Source: Valencia hispanica | Taxonomy: Eukaryota > Chordata > Actinopteri > Cyprinodontiformes > Valenciidae | Assembly: GCA_963556495.2 (NCBI GenBank) | Contig: OY747702.1 | Span: 54,477,786 to 54,541,785, forward strand | Direction: 5' to 3' | DNA: 64,000 nt | In this document: in pieces, positions 42,105-53,640 of the stretch | Numbering within the stretch: the first letter of the stretch is position 1 | Layout of the letters: every line of letters starts with the position of its first letter | Program-made: the position numbers and the translations under genes | Notes under the pieces: generated by a model | Database searches by the model: none | What the model saw: the letters and a program-made list of their open reading frames with translations, nothing else | Told to the model about the DNA's origin: nothing

Positions 42105-42478
42105 TATGGGTGTAAAGGTACACAAATCACGGTTTGGTACGTGTTTGGGGTTTTAAAGTCATGGTTCGGTATGTTTTTGGTACACTTTAATCAAGAAATA
42201 TAAATACAAATCTGCATACGTTTTTTCTTTTTTCTTTTAATTTGATCAACATTAAACAAGGAAGTTTTTCTTACTGAATTCCTTACTTTCAATTTAGAAT
42301 TTAGAAAGGCCAATTAACCAAACAGTCATGTTTTTGGACTGTGAAAGGAAGCTGGAGTACCCGGAGGGGACCCACGCATGCACAGGCAGAACATGCAGCT
42401 TTATTCGTGCGTTACACTTGCATAGCGAGCCGACGGGCCGTATCAAAAAATACGACTACATTGACCGTTCCACCCCTA
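42105..42478 (+). mobile_element. hAT family G, copy 4
   Basis: Starts TATGGGTGTAAAGGTACAC and ends GACCGTTCCACCCCTA. The flanking 8-mers ATATACAC and ATATCTAC agree at 6 of 8. Subterminal 'catggttcggtatgtttttg' is shared with the other copies. No coding capacity. Confidence 0.75.
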
Positions 42479-42867
42479 ATATCTACCTTTTTGTCAAAGG
42501 AGGGACATTGTTGGATTTTTGGGCTCTTTAAAGGCTTTAAGAATATAGCTCAGTTTGGAAGTAAGGTTCTGTTAAAGGTTCTGAAAAGTAAATTTTCTTC
42601 CAGGAGATGACAGTTTTTGCCTTTTTCATTTCATATAAATCCAGGTAAAGAAAATAGAAATCGGTTACCATACGGGAATGTCAAATTTCTCAGTGAATTA
42701 AACAGGAAGTTTTTTATTTTGTAGAATCAAACGTGCTTTGGTAATGAAGCTATCTCAACAGTGACCGGCTGAAGAGGTAGGTTAAGTTTTAAATTGACCC
42801 ACATTAATTTGATACTTGGAGACATTAATGGTGGTGGCTTTTATACTGCTTCAACAAGCATATACAG
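42479..42867. other. No gene seen
   Basis: AT-rich spacer between two hAT MITEs. Confidence 0.4.
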
Positions 42868-43275
42868 TAGTGATGTGAGAAAATATTGATATGCCGATAT
42901 ATCGTGATATTTTGTCATCATATTGTATCGATATATTCAAAAGCAATGTTTTGATAAAAAAATACATATATATATTTTATCTTTTAGAATTTGAATGGAA
43001 CCATTATTGATGACAGTCATTTTTGTAGTAAAATTAAAAGTATGACTGCTAGTTGGTGGCTGTTTTCACCTTCTTAATTCCAGTGGATCAACTAGATCTA
43101 GTAATAAAACGTAATGTGTTGAGTATGAAACAAGTTGGAGTTGTTTTCTACAGTTAAATTAAGATTTAAAAATTACAACATATAGTCTTACTCATAGTAT
43201 TGCAATATGTCGTATCATCCCCCCTGTATTGTGATACATATCGTACCACCAGATTCTTGCCAATACACATCCCTA
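42868..43275 (+). mobile_element. hAT-type MITE (family R), copy 2
   Basis: Starts TAGTGATGTGAGAAAATATTG and ends ACACATCCCTA. It is collinear and highly similar to 16701-17109 throughout ('gatcaactagatctagtaat' is shared). The flanking 8-mers ATATACAG and ATGTAGAG agree at 6 of 8. Confidence 0.8.
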
Positions 43276-43439
43276 ATGTAGAGGTCGTTATAAATCATTA
43301 TTCAACCATATAACATCCCTGGTCAACAAGTCAAATGAAGAGATGTGGTCTGCGGTTGACTTAATGTAAAAACTTGCTCGGTGGTAGCTTCAACTAAAAA
43401 CAAACTCTGAGGCTGTATTTGGCTTTTTTAACTGATTCA

Positions 43440-44975
43440 AATTCAATTCAATTCAAAAATTCAATTCAGAAATACTTTATTGATCCCAGAGGGAAATTAA
43501 GTGTTGGTATAGCTCATATAATTAATTCTTTAAGGAGTTGTTGTAGATGATGATGGCTGTGGGCAGGAAGGATTTCCTGTAGCGGTCTGTATTGCAGCGA
43601 AACTGAATAGGCCTCCGACTGAAGATGCTCTGTTGTTGTATGACTGTCTCATGAAGAGGATGCTCAGGGTTGTCCATAATTTTTATTTATTTTATGAAGA
43701 ATCCTTCTTTGCATCATAATCTTCAGATGTTCCACAGTTGTCCCAAGAACAGATCCAGCCTTCTTTATCAGGTTGTTTAGCCTATTTAAGTCCCTGGCTC
43801 TGATGCTGCTACCCCAACAGATGACGGCTGAAGAGATTACACTCTCCAAAACAGACTTGTAGAAGATCTGCAGCATCTTGCTGCAAACCTTGAAGGACCT
43901 AAGCTTCCTCAAGAAGTACAGTCTGCTCTGTCCCTTCTTGTAGACGGCTTCACTGTTCAGTCTCCAGTCCAGTCTGTTGTCAAGGTGAACTCCGAGGTAT
44001 TTATACTCCTCAACCACCTCCACTTCTTCTCCCATGATGGAAACAGTGTTTGACTTATCCCCGTTTTTTCTGAAATCTACAATCATCTCCTTTGTTTTGT
44101 TCACATTCAAGGTGAGACGATTGTTTCCACACCATGTCACAAAGCGGTCCACCAGCTCTCTGTATTCAGCTTCTTGTCCTTCTCTGATACACCCGAAAAT
44201 TGCAGAGTCATCTGAGTATTTTTGCAGGTGACAGGTCTCTGATTTGTACTGGAAGTCTGAGGTGTACAGAGTGAAAAGGAATGGTGACACACAATTCTTC
44301 AGTCTCACAAATTGTGGTCTGTTGGTCAGGTAGTCATTGATCCAGGCGATTGTTGAGGGCTCCACCTGTGTCTTCAGGAGTTTCTGACAAAGCAAATCAG
44401 GCTGAATTGTGTTAAATGCACGGGAGAAATCAAAGAACATGATCCTCACAGTGCTGCCTGCTTTGTCCAGATGACAGTGGGTTGGTTGAAGTAGGTGGAT
44501 GATGGCATCTTCAACTCCAACTCCACAGCGATAAGCAAACTGCAGTGTGTCCTGATACGTTCTTGTTTGCTTACTCAGGGGTGCCAACAGGAGTCTCTCC
44601 AGGACCTTGTGGGATGTCAGGGCAACGGGTCTATAGTCATTGTTGACTGATGGGTGAGTTCTTTTTGGTACTGGAACAAGGCAGGATGTCTTCCACAACA
44701 CTGGAACCTTCTCCTGAGTTAGGCTAAGGTTGAAGAGGTGCTGCAGAATCCCACAGAGCTGCTCAGCACAGGCCTTCAGTACTCTGGGGCTGACACCATC
44801 TGGACCTGCAGCCTTGTTCCGGTTCAGTTTCTCCAGCTGCCTTTTCACCTGACTTTTGGAGACAGAAGTGGGAGGGGGAGGCAAAGGGGGTAGCAGCATT
44901 TTCTGACCTGGTTGAAGTCAAACTTGTGGAATCAGAAGAGTCCATGGCTGAGATGTCCATGGCTCTTACTGTTGA
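43440..44975 (-). mobile_element. Rex1-type LINE, 5'-truncated minus copy
   Basis: The 3' end at ~43440 has the TTGAATTGAAT tail and 'atactttattgatccc' (complement of the GATCAATAAAGTAT end). Reverse-transcriptase coding runs to ~44900, and the copy stops at about 44975 within the linker before the RT. It is the same family as the plus copy 46390-49445 and the scrap at 3451-3881. With the plus copy it forms an inverted repeat of ~1.5 kb. Confidence 0.85.
43664..44899 (-). pseudogene. Rex1-type reverse transcriptase
   Basis: A 411-codon frame: KSQVKRQLEKLNRNKAAGPD, LVPVPKRTHPSVNNDYRPVA, DYLTNRPQFVRLKNCV, YSDDSAIFG (catalytic box), NNRLTLNVNKTKEMIVDF, EYKYLGVHLDNRLDWRL, ICWGSSIRARDLNRLNN, then a stop just before the usual NPEHPLHETV end. 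The first catalytic aspartate is in MFFDFSRAFNTI. The GAPQGTVLSP motif is missing: the sequence jumps from LKNCVS to PFLFTLYTSDF, a small in-frame loss that should impair activity. The N-terminal linker lies in another frame (45029-44763: MDSSDSTSLTSTRSENA). Confidence 0.8.
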
Positions 44976-45309
44976 GAGAACCCAAATAAACTTTAGATAA
45001 AGGAAGCATAGCAACCAGTTGGTATACAATATGGTAATGCAGAGAAGAAGAAAATCATTTACTCCGATAGTTACACACTTTATGGTTTACTTTCACCCTT
45101 GATTACATGAGGTGAAGATTGTTCAGAAGACTCCAGTCCCAGAACTGGAGCCTAAGTCAAGCCTTTAGATTGTGATTCAGTCAGTGGCCTAAGTGTGACT
45201 AAAGTCTGCGTCACTGGCTTGAGTCTAAATATCTGCTAATATGTTAAAGCTGCATTATGTAATATATTTGTTAAAATGAAGCAGTTTTGTAATCTGTAGT
45301 CAATTTCTC
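44976..45309. other. Spacer, no gene
   Basis: AT-rich sequence between the Rex1-type copy and the next LINE fragment. Confidence 0.4.
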
Positions 45310-46340
45310 ATGTCTGTAGTCCACGAAGAGCATCCTCACTTAGATCTTCTTGTTCTCCAGGTGGCTCAGTGCTGTGTAGAGTGTAAGGGCGGTGGCATCC
45401 TCTGTGGATCTGTTTGCCCTGCAAGGAAACTGGTGTTTGTCAAGGGAGAGAGGCAATCTCTGATGTGCTGGGAGACTGATCACTACAAGTCCCTCATGAT
45501 TATGGACATGAGGGCTATGGGTCTGTAATCACTAAGACTCTTTATGGCGGCTTTTTTGGGGATGATGATGGTGGCCTTCAGACATGTGGGGACGGTGGCA
45601 TGTTTCAGGGAGAGATTAAAGAGCTTTGTGAGGATCCCGTCTAGTTCATCTGTACATGCTTTGACCACCGCCCAGGGATATCGTTAGGGCCAGCAGCTTT
45701 CCTGGGATTCAGTGCTCTCTGGTTTTTCCCTCGCCTCATGTTCCTAGAGAGAGAGAGAGGTGGAGTGCTGAAACTAGACAGTAAAAGTGAATGCAGGGGT
45801 GTGGTGGTGGTCTTAAATCAGGCAAAAAAGCTGTTCAGGGGCGTCGCTTGGTGCAGTGGTTAGAGCGGGCGCCCCATGTCCAGAGGCTTCAGTCCTCGAC
45901 GCGGCCTTCCCTGGTTCGAGTCCCGTCCCAGGCGACCTTTGCCGCATGTCTTCCCCCACCTCTCTCCCCCTTCAAAAACTGTCCACTGTCATTAAAGGCC
46001 ACTCAGGCCCAAAAAACCTTAAAAAAAAAAAAAAAAAAGCTGTTCAGCTCCTTCGCCACTGTGCTACTGCTACTGGAGGATGTAGGGGGGGGGGGCAGCC
46101 TTTGTAATTGGTTAGGGCCTGGATGCCCCTCCACATCTCTCATGGATTACTGTCCTTTAGGCATCCCTCCATTTTCCTCTTGTAGGAATCCTTGGCCTGT
46201 TTTGATGCCCTCTTCAGGTCAGCTCTGGTGGTTCTGTAGAGAGCTCTGTCCCTTGTCTGGAAGGCAGAGCTGCAAGCCTGGTCTTAAAAAACACTCCACT
46301 CCATGCGGGCAAAGCAGATCTTCAGCTGGAGGAGGGCCTT
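45310..46340 (-). mobile_element. LINE fragment with linker and RT start, split by a SINE
   Basis: Minus strand from ~46290: QTRDRALYRTTRADLKRASK, KDSYKRKMEGCLKDSNP and EMWRGIQALTNYKGC (linker before the RT), with an in-frame stop. After the SINE comes frame 45668-45483: VKACTDELDGILTKLFNLSL, ATVPTCLKATIIIPKKA and LSDYRPIALMSIIM (RT blocks 0-2), degrading toward 45310. It resembles the linker at 3112-3450 in type but is a distinct family. Confidence 0.7.
45839..46032 (+). mobile_element. tRNA-derived SINE
   Basis: Pol III internal promoter: A box TGGTGCAGTGG (45849-45859) and B box GGTTCGAGTCC (45913-45923), spaced as in a tRNA, followed by a unique body and an oligo(A) tail. A 15-bp target duplication AAAAAAGCTGTTCAG flanks it (45824-45838 and 46033-46047). 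It inserted into a minus-strand LINE fragment. Such SINEs move with LINE machinery. The duplication is exact, so the insertion is fairly young. Confidence 0.92.
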
Positions 46341-46590
46341 TCCTGGCAAGCCTTTGATTGACTGTATAGGGTTAGGGTTAGTCATATTTCTATTCTAGAA
46401 TTGCGCTGCTCTGGGTGGCTGCATGTTGGAGTGGCCCTGTTGGCTACATATTAAGTTTTGTTTTTTTTGTACATTTGTTCCTTTTTTTTCTTGAGAAAGA
46501 TTGCATTTTTTTTACCTGTATACTTTCTAGTTTTTGGTGCTGTGTAGCTGGAAGGATTTTTGCTGTAAACTTTAAACTTTTTGACAACTT

Positions 46591-48073
46591 ATGATGCCTA
46601 ACCATGGCAACAATGTGGTTTACAGCCGGGAGCAGCTGATTAACATCGCAAAAGCTGAAATAATACCTCAACTGAAGCCACAAATCCCTGATGAGTTGAT
46701 AAGGTGGAGACGTGGATGCAGAGCAGGAGCGAAAAGGAGACAGAGAAAGAGGAAGTTCAAGCCATCTCTTCCATCGATCATAATGGGCAACGTAAGATCA
46801 CTGGCTAACAAGATGGATGAACTCCAAGCCCTTACAAGGAATGCAGTGTTATGTGTTTTACTGAGAAGTGGCTGCTGGATCATATCCCCGACTCCGTCTC
46901 TCTGCCAGGCTTCCTGACTGTGCGAGCAGACAGAGATCTGAAAACGAGCAGGAAAAGAAAAGGCGGTGGAGTAGCAGTGCTTGTCAACAACAGATGGTGT
47001 CATCCAGGACATGTAACTGTGAAGTGTCGTCACTGCAGCCCAGATGTCGAACTCTTGGCAGTATGTTTTCGTGCATATTATTTACCAAGAGACTTCACCA
47101 GTGTAATTTTGGCAGTTGTTTACATTCCACCTCGCTCTCTACTACACTTCCAACATTTCAACAGTTTGTCAGCTGCTCTACAAGAGAAAACAGGTCCTTG
47201 GATTTGTTTTATGCAAATGTAAAGGATGCATGCATGTCCAAACCAAGACCTCCTCTGGGACAATCAGATCACAATCTTGTTTTTCTCTGTTCAGAATATA
47301 AACCACTTGTTCAGAGGCAAGCTGTGAGAAAGAAAACTGTGAGAAAATGGTCACAGGAAGCTGAAGAAGCCCTGCAGGGTTGTTTTGCAACCACAGACTG
47401 GATGACTGTTTGCCAAGCACATGGAGAGGACATCAATGCCATGACTGAGTGTGTGACTGACTATATAAATTTCTGTGTGGACAACATCATCGCCACCAGA
47501 ACAGTGAGATGCTTCCCTAATAACAAATCCTGGATCACCAGTGACCTGAAGGAACTGCTAAACAAGAAAAAAAGAGCCTTCAGGGAGGGAGACAGGGAAT
47601 TACTGATGAGTATACAGAAGCAACTTAAGGTCAAGATCAGAGACAGCAAGGAGGCATACAGGAAGAAGCTGGAGAACAAACTACAGAGGAACAACATCAG
47701 AGATGTCTGGTCAAGAAATGAGAAAGATCACAGCCACAGAGCCAATGAACTGAACACATTCTTCAACAGGTTCAGTTCAGGAACTAGCTTAGCATCCTCC
47801 TCTCCTGTTCCCAGCCAAACAGACATCCCACTCTCCTCTGATCAACAGCTTCCCTGTTACACCTCGGATGTTTTATCCTTCATCTCAGCCATGGACTCTT
47901 CTGATTCCACAAGTTTGATGTCAACCAAGTCAGGAAATGCTGCTACCCCCTCTACCTCCCACCTCCCACTTGTCTGTCTCCAAAAGTCAGGTGAAGAGGC
48001 AGCTGGAGAAACTGAACCGGAACAAGGCTGCAGGTCCAGATGGTGTCAGCCCCAGAGTCCTGAAGGCCTGTGA
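46591..48073 (+). pseudogene. Rex1-type ORF2 N-terminal part: endonuclease and linker, broken
   Basis: The frame 46591-46917 has a basic stretch RCRAGAKRRQRKRKF-like (GCRAGAKRRQRKRKFKPSLP) and GNVRSLANKMDELQAL (endonuclease block 1). After a frame change, 46851-47222 has CFTEKWLLDHIPDSVSLPG, RKGGGVAVLVNNRW and SVILAVVYIPPRS. Then frame 46868-48073 carries RSLDLFYANVKDACMSK, GQSDHNLVFL (final catalytic block SDH) and the linker SWITSDLKELLNKKKRAF. The GDFN-type central block is absent between QHFNSLSAALQEKTG and LDLFYANV, so an internal deletion has removed it and the endonuclease cannot work. Confidence 0.8.
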
Positions 48074-49371
48074 AGAGCAGCTCTGTGGGATTCTGCAGCA
48101 CCTCTTCAACCTTAGCCTAACTCAGGAGAAGGTCCCAGTGTTGTGGAAGACATCCTGCCTTGTTCCAGTACCAAAGGGAACTCACCCCTCAGTCATCAAT
48201 GACTATAGACCTGTTGCCCTGACATCCCACATCATGAAGGTCCTGGAGAGACTCCTGTTGGCACCCCTAAATAAGCAAACAAAAACGTATCAGATCCCGC
48301 TGCAGTTTGCTTATCGTTGTGGAGTTGAAATTGAAGATGCCATCATCCACCTGCTTCAACCAACCCACTGTCATCTGGACAAAGCAGGCAGCACTGTGAT
48401 GATCATGTTCTTTGATTTCTCCAGTGCATTTAACACAATTCAGCCTGATTTACTTTGTCAGAAACTCCCTGAAGACACAGGTGGAGCCCTCAACAACCGC
48501 CTGGATCAATGACTACCTAACCAACAGACCACAATTTGTGAGACTGAAGAATTGTGTGTCAAACCAGGTGGTCACCAGCACAGGAGCACCACAGGGGACC
48601 GTACTCTCACCATTCCCTTTTACTCTGTAAACCTCAGACTTCCAGTACAAATCAGAGACCTGTCATCTGCAGAAATACTCAGATGACTCTGCAATTGTCG
48701 GGTGTATCAGAGATGGACAAGAAGCTGAATACAGAGAGCTGGTGGACCGCTTTGTGACATGGTGTGGAAACAATCGTCTCACCTTGAATGTGAACAAAAC
48801 AAAGAAGATGATTGTAGATTTCAGAAGAAACAGGGATAAGTCAAACACTGTTTCCATCATGGGAGAAGAAGTGGAGGTGGTTGAGGAGTATAAATACCTC
48901 GGAGTTCACCTTGACAACAGACTGGACTGGAGACTGAACAGTGAAGCCGTCTACAAGAAGGGACAGAGCAGACTGTACTTCTTGAGGAAGCTTAGGTCCT
49001 TCAAGGTTTGCAGCAAGATGCTGCAGATCTTCCACAAGTCTGTTTTGGAGAGTGTAATCTCTTCAGCCGTCATCTGTTGGGGTAGCAGCATCAGAGCCAG
49101 GGATTTAAAAAGGCTAAACAACCTGATGAAGAAGGCTGGTTCTGTTCTTGGGACAACTGTGGAACATCTGGAGATTATGATGCAAAGAAGGATTCTTCAT
49201 AAAATCATAAAAATTATGGACAACCCTGAGCATCCTCTTCATGAGACAGTCATACAACAACAGAGCATCTTCAGTTGGAGGCTTCTTCAGTTTCGCTGCA
49301 ATACAGACCGCTACAGGAAATCCTTCCTGCCCACAGCCATCATCATCTACAACAACTCCTTAAAGAATTAA
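47937..49371 (+). pseudogene. Rex1-type reverse transcriptase, broken
   Basis: The frame from 47937 contains VSKSQVKRQLEKLNRNKAAG, NDYRPVALTSHIMKVLERLL and MFFDFSSAFNTIQPDLLCQK; a frame change near 48465 leads to AWINDYLTNRPQFVRLKN and TSTGAPQGTVLSPFPFTL, then a stop at 48628-48630. The frame then continues with YSDDSAIVG, NRLTLNVNKTKKMIVDF and, in the open piece 48742-49371, the whole C-terminus to YNNSLKN. All catalytic boxes are present but split over three pieces. The break from the endonuclease-linker frame occurs at the same place as in the minus copy. Confidence 0.85.
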
Positions 49372-49445
49372 TTATATGAGCTATACCAACACTTAATTTC
49401 CCTCTGGGATCAATAAAGTATTTTTTAATTTTGAATTGAATTTGA

Positions 49446-51075
49446 ATAGTTGTTAGTCTTTGCCTCCTGAGGGGGATATAGGCAAGTTGGAACATAAAAG
49501 CTAAGGAACAAGAAAAAACAAATGTATCTGCCTTTGTGAGCTGAGTTTGAGAAATCATAGCCGTTCTCTAAAAGGAAAACGAAGCTGATCAAAAGCATTT
49601 TTATGGTGAAGTCATTTGTGCATTCTTCTTGTTATTTACAGTGCTACTTATTTAGACAAGAAAAGTAGAGCCCCTGGTGCTGTTTTGAGTTGTTCCTTTG
49701 AACACCCTACACAGGGAGAGTGATTATGTTCTAGCTGAACGCCCCGCTTCTATTTAATTTAAACAGGAGCCACAAATCAAAAGTGAGCCAGAAATATGCC
49801 CCCATTTCGCAGGCCTTGTTGCTCTACGTCATTTGTCTTGTAATCTGCCAAAACAATTGATTGTCCTCATTTACAAGCCGGTCGGTAACTTTGCCTGCCT
49901 CTGATTTTAATTGAGGATTCATGTATTGCTGTATAGAGTCTTAAATGATGAATGGAGGTAAGTTTAGAAACCAGATTATTAAACCTTTGCAAATGTGCCA
50001 CAACTCTGCTGGTGTCGTTTTGATGAATAATTTCATGCAGTGATGCACCATCACTATGATTAGCTTTAAAGTCATTGCATTAGGTGTTACTCTGAAACCT
50101 TCCTGTATACTGAGGTGTATGAAGCTTTTGACGCCAGATAAGTAGGACCTTTTGAGGGAAAAGGCAGTGACTGATGTTTCATCACCGTCCAGGGGATGTT
50201 TCTAATTAGGTCGTGCAGGATGAGATGGTTTTCTAGTTTTCTAAGTCGGCACTCTGGGGAGCTGGACTCTTTCTGACTGCTAAGGGAGTAAGTGAAGCCT
50301 GACTGACACTGTCATAAAGTAGCAATGTGTGACTTGTTCATGAAACACAGCAGGTTTTTTCTGAGTGCTGGCCATATGGCAACTGATTGAAGAAAAACAG
50401 AAACATATGTGTCTTTTGTGATTACTGATCCATCCCTCCCATCCATTCCCTGAACACATTTTAGACATTGTTTTTACGCAATACTCAATGTTGGCAGAAG
50501 CTGAAAGTGACAAGCTAGTTCAATAGAAGTACTGACACTAAACATGTTAAGGATTGTAATTCAGTATACAAATCTGATCTGATTTAAAGTGTTTTTTTAT
50601 TTTTATTTTTTTTACAATCCATGGGCTTCTAAGGGTTGTTTGTCTGCTTTCACACACACATGAACTTGAGTGAAATCCCATGAATTATAAATAGGGCTTA
50701 ATAGAATCTCTGCCCACTGTTTGCAGCTATAAGAACTTCAACTCTTTTGAGGCTTTCCATAAGTTTTAGAAACATGTTCATCAGAATTGATGTATTTGGC
50801 TCTAATTCATCCCAAAGATGGTCTGTTAGATGTCCTGCCAGTTAAGTTCTTCCACACCAGACTTTCTTATCCATATCTTGATGGAGCTTGCTTTGTGTAC
50901 TGGTGTGCAGCCCCTGTGCCAGATGAATTAAGGTGGGTGGGGTGGGAGGCTGTTGCTTATTCTGGAGTGGCCAGTAAACAGTCTTTTAATGTAACCCCAT
51001 AGCAGTTTTACGGCAGCACGTTATATGCTTCCCTGTCAAATCTGCCTATTTTGTGACACCCTTTCTATGTACATA
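49446..51075. other. Intronic sequence without recognised features
   Basis: AT-rich and comparatively free of recognisable transposons. Frames up to 77 codons lack domains. Confidence 0.4.
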
Positions 51076-51153
51076 CAGTACAGACCAAAAGTTTGTACAC
51101 ACTTTCTCATTCAATTGAATGAGAAAGTGTGTCCAAACTTTAGGTCTGTACTG
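51076..51153. mobile_element. 78-bp fold-back of Tc1-like ends
   Basis: Two 39-bp arms meet at the centre (51114/51115) with no spacer: CAGTACAGACC...CATTCAA and its complement, 37 of 39 positions paired. The sequence CAGTACAGACCAAAAGTTTG is the terminus of a known fish Tc1/mariner family, and TA precedes the left end. So the whole interior has been lost and only the terminal repeats remain, head to head. Confidence 0.85.
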
Positions 51154-51977
51154 TGTACATATTATACATAATTGAAAAGCTATGGTTCTTGTGATTCAAA
51201 TGATGTATGCCAATCAAGGATACAATCATAACTGTAGACACAGTAAATGCTTTTGCCAAACCACTCAGAAAGCAAATAATGTGCTACTCACCTTTCAAAG
51301 TCTTAATATCCTTGACAGAACAGTCATCTCGAAAAAAAACTGTTTTTACATCCACGAGGATCCAATGAATGTACTCCAATAAAATACCTAGTCCACAACA
51401 AGTCTTATGTCCACAGTCCAACATAATCTACTGCTCAAACTCTTGGTATTTCCTTTCCTTGTGTGTATTTCTCACAAAGTGTTTCTCATAATTACTGTTA
51501 GCATGCTCCTATTTCCCTAAAAGTAACACATCGCCCTTCTTCTTTGTGATGTTTATTGTTGGCAGGGAGACAACAAATTGGTGCATTGCTGCCACTGACT
51601 GGTATGGAGTCTGGACCAGATTATTAGCATCGTCTCCACTTGTGCTATCTTTGCTCATGTTTTAAAAAGTCAAGCTCAAGCTTTAGGCCTACAACTGTAT
51701 ATAAGGTCTTTAATGCCTCTTGCTTCCAAAATTCCAAATTGATTACCTACAGCACCCTCTTCTGGCTGTCTTGTGTCAATGCATTGCATGGTTGCAACTT
51801 AATTTACACAGGTGTTGTAATCTGTCTTGGGCAGGCCAATACCTGAATGGGTTGACCCAGCCCCCCAGGGCGGGCCGGGTGGTGTGTAGTCATTTTGGAG
51901 CTGGAAGGGGACCATCTTCAACTGTCCCTACACAGTTTAATCAGAAACACCTATGTGTTGGTATGCTGAAGCCAAAG
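51154..51977. other. No gene seen
   Basis: AT-rich; frames of 66-100 codons show no domain. Confidence 0.4.
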
Positions 51978-52250
51978 GTTGCGTCAACCGAATATTTTCC
52001 GTATTTGACCAGTTTTTTTTAGAAAGTTGACGGATAAATCTGAACGTTGTCCGTCATTTCTACAGATTAGTATTCACACCTCTGACCACACGGACAGATA
52101 TTGCGCAGATAATATAAATTTTACGCTCCGAGTCCAGCTAACTAAATCAATTAATCCAAAGATTCCCATGAGAGCATTTGGGCATCATCTCAGACCCAGA
52201 CGCTGTATCTGTATTCAATGGATCAATCACTAACCGGGAACTTACTGCAA
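51978..52250 (+). repeat. Dispersed repeat T, copy 3
   Basis: Begins GGTTGCGTCAACCGAATATT, then 'ccgtatttgaccag', 'cattcacacctctgacc'-type sequence and 'catctcagacccagac'. It is more diverged than copies 1 and 2 and uninterrupted at the TTAA site. Confidence 0.6.
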
Positions 52251-52474
52251 GTTGAAAAATGCTTTGAAGCTCGACTGTGGCCGGCGCGGCTGGTTAGACG
52301 CTCTCCAAAGAGCCTGATGTGTGCCAAACACCGTGTGCTGGCCTTTCCTCCCTGAGGGCTCCCACCAGTTCTAAGCAGAGCAGGAGGTATCTTGGTTGGC
52401 TGCAATGCCCTGTTGGATGGGGGGCATCGACTGGGATGATGCTCCCAGTAACTGAACATGCGCCGTGTCATGTA

Positions 52475-52893
52475 ATCAACTTTTTACTTTCTGTAACATA
52501 GAAAGTACTCTTATATCAGATCTTCTGTTCCTACTGTATCTCTGCTCTGTCTTCTCAAACTCCCAGACGGTCGTGGCAGATGGCCGCTCCTACTGAGGCT
52601 GGTTCTGTTGGAGGTTTCTTCCTGTTAAAGGGGAGTTTTTCCTCTCCACCGTCGCTACATGCTTGCTCAATATGAGGGATTGCTGAAGGATTGCTGTGGT
52701 TGGCAGGTCTGCATCAACGGGGCCCAACCTCACGCCAACGACTGACACAATCTGCTGTGAATCCTTAAATAGGAAACTCTTTAACTGATTGGAATGTTTG
52801 TATAAATGTATTGAAATGACTTCTTGTTAAGTGCCTTGAGATGACATCTGTTGTGAATCGGCGCTATATAAATTGAATTGAATTGAAGTATGA
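52475..52893 (+). mobile_element. L2-B LINE, 3' untranslated end
   Basis: The 3' region of the family found on the minus strand at 11410-12455: 'ttggaggtttcttcctgtta', 'gcttgctcaatatgaggga', 'ctgttgtgaatcggcgcta' and a TTGAA tail. No coding part remains. The stretch 52250-52475 before it is not assigned. Confidence 0.7.
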
Positions 52894-53129
52894 AAGACTG
52901 CGTTCAGGCGACAGCAGGTATCTGTATTTTAAGTGCAATTGTTTAATAAATTTTTTTTATATTTAGTTCTCTGTGAAGCTTGTTTTGATTGAATATTATT
53001 TAAAATGAAAAAAATATAAATACTATTGAATATGTATTAAAATACTACTATATTTAAACATTGACGGGTAAAAATAGATTATGAGATTCTTTTGACCCTG
53101 TTGGTCAAAATGACTGACAAAAAACATGT

Positions 53130-53640
53130 CTAGTGTGTCCCATCATTGTACCACTCTGGAAATTACTGAGCTCCTGATAGTGACCCATTCTTTTACAAGC
53201 TTCTCACAATAGTTTGCTGGAGTTCTGGCCCATTCCTTCTGACAGAACTGGTGGAACCGAGTCAAGTTTTTAGGCCACCTCTCTCCGACAAGCCTTTTTA
53301 CATCTTCCCACAAATTCTTTATAAGATTGAAATCAGGGGTTTGTGATGGCCATACCAAAACATTCACTTTATTGTCCTTAAGCCCCTTTGTAACCACTTT
53401 GACTGTATGCTTAGGGTCATTGTTAATTTAGAAAACCCGATTGCACCCAAGCTTGAACTTCCTATGTTTAATTGTTGCTTCAATATTTCTACATGTTCTT
53501 TCCTTGTGATACCATCTATTTTATGAAGGCACCAGTTGCTCCTGCAGCAAAACAGTCCCACAACATGATACTACCACCGCTCTACTTCACAATTGGCATG
53601 GTGCTCCTATGTTTACAAGAGGCCCCCGTTCTGATTTTGA
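53130..53640 (-). pseudogene. Tc1-like transposase, C-terminal half, broken
   Basis: Minus strand: from ~53620, GSIMLWDCFAAGATG-like sequence, then frame 53561-53364 with KIDGITRKEHVEILKQQLNI, then frame 53397-53143 with DNKVNVLVWPSQTPDFNLIK, NLWEDVKRLVGERWPKNLTR and the C-terminal QKEWARTPANYCEKLVKEW. The third catalytic block (SPDLNPIEN-type) reads TPDFNLIKN with glutamate replaced by lysine. The second block (MDNDPKHTA-type) reads MTLSIQSK, losing its aspartate. Dead remnant; N-terminus absent. It is preceded at 53050-53125 by the repeat also seen at 38126-38290. Confidence 0.8.

Larger units (their letters stand above)
46390..49445 (+). mobile_element. Rex1-type LINE, longest copy
   Basis: It begins somewhere between 46390 and 46590 (5' end not fixed), includes N-terminal, endonuclease, linker and RT coding parts, and ends with GATCAATAAAGTAT and a TTGAAT tail at ~49445. 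It is the only Rex1-type copy here with endonuclease sequence. The Rex1/jockey/CR1-group assignment is by RT and linker motifs from memory; no search was run. Confidence 0.8.

Noticed and set aside
45839..45930. Functional tRNA gene
   Set aside because: A and B boxes are present, but the tail, oligo(A) end and target duplication show a SINE.
46364..46380. Interstitial telomere repeat (GGGTTAGGGTTAG)
   Set aside because: Only about two units; too short to mean anything.
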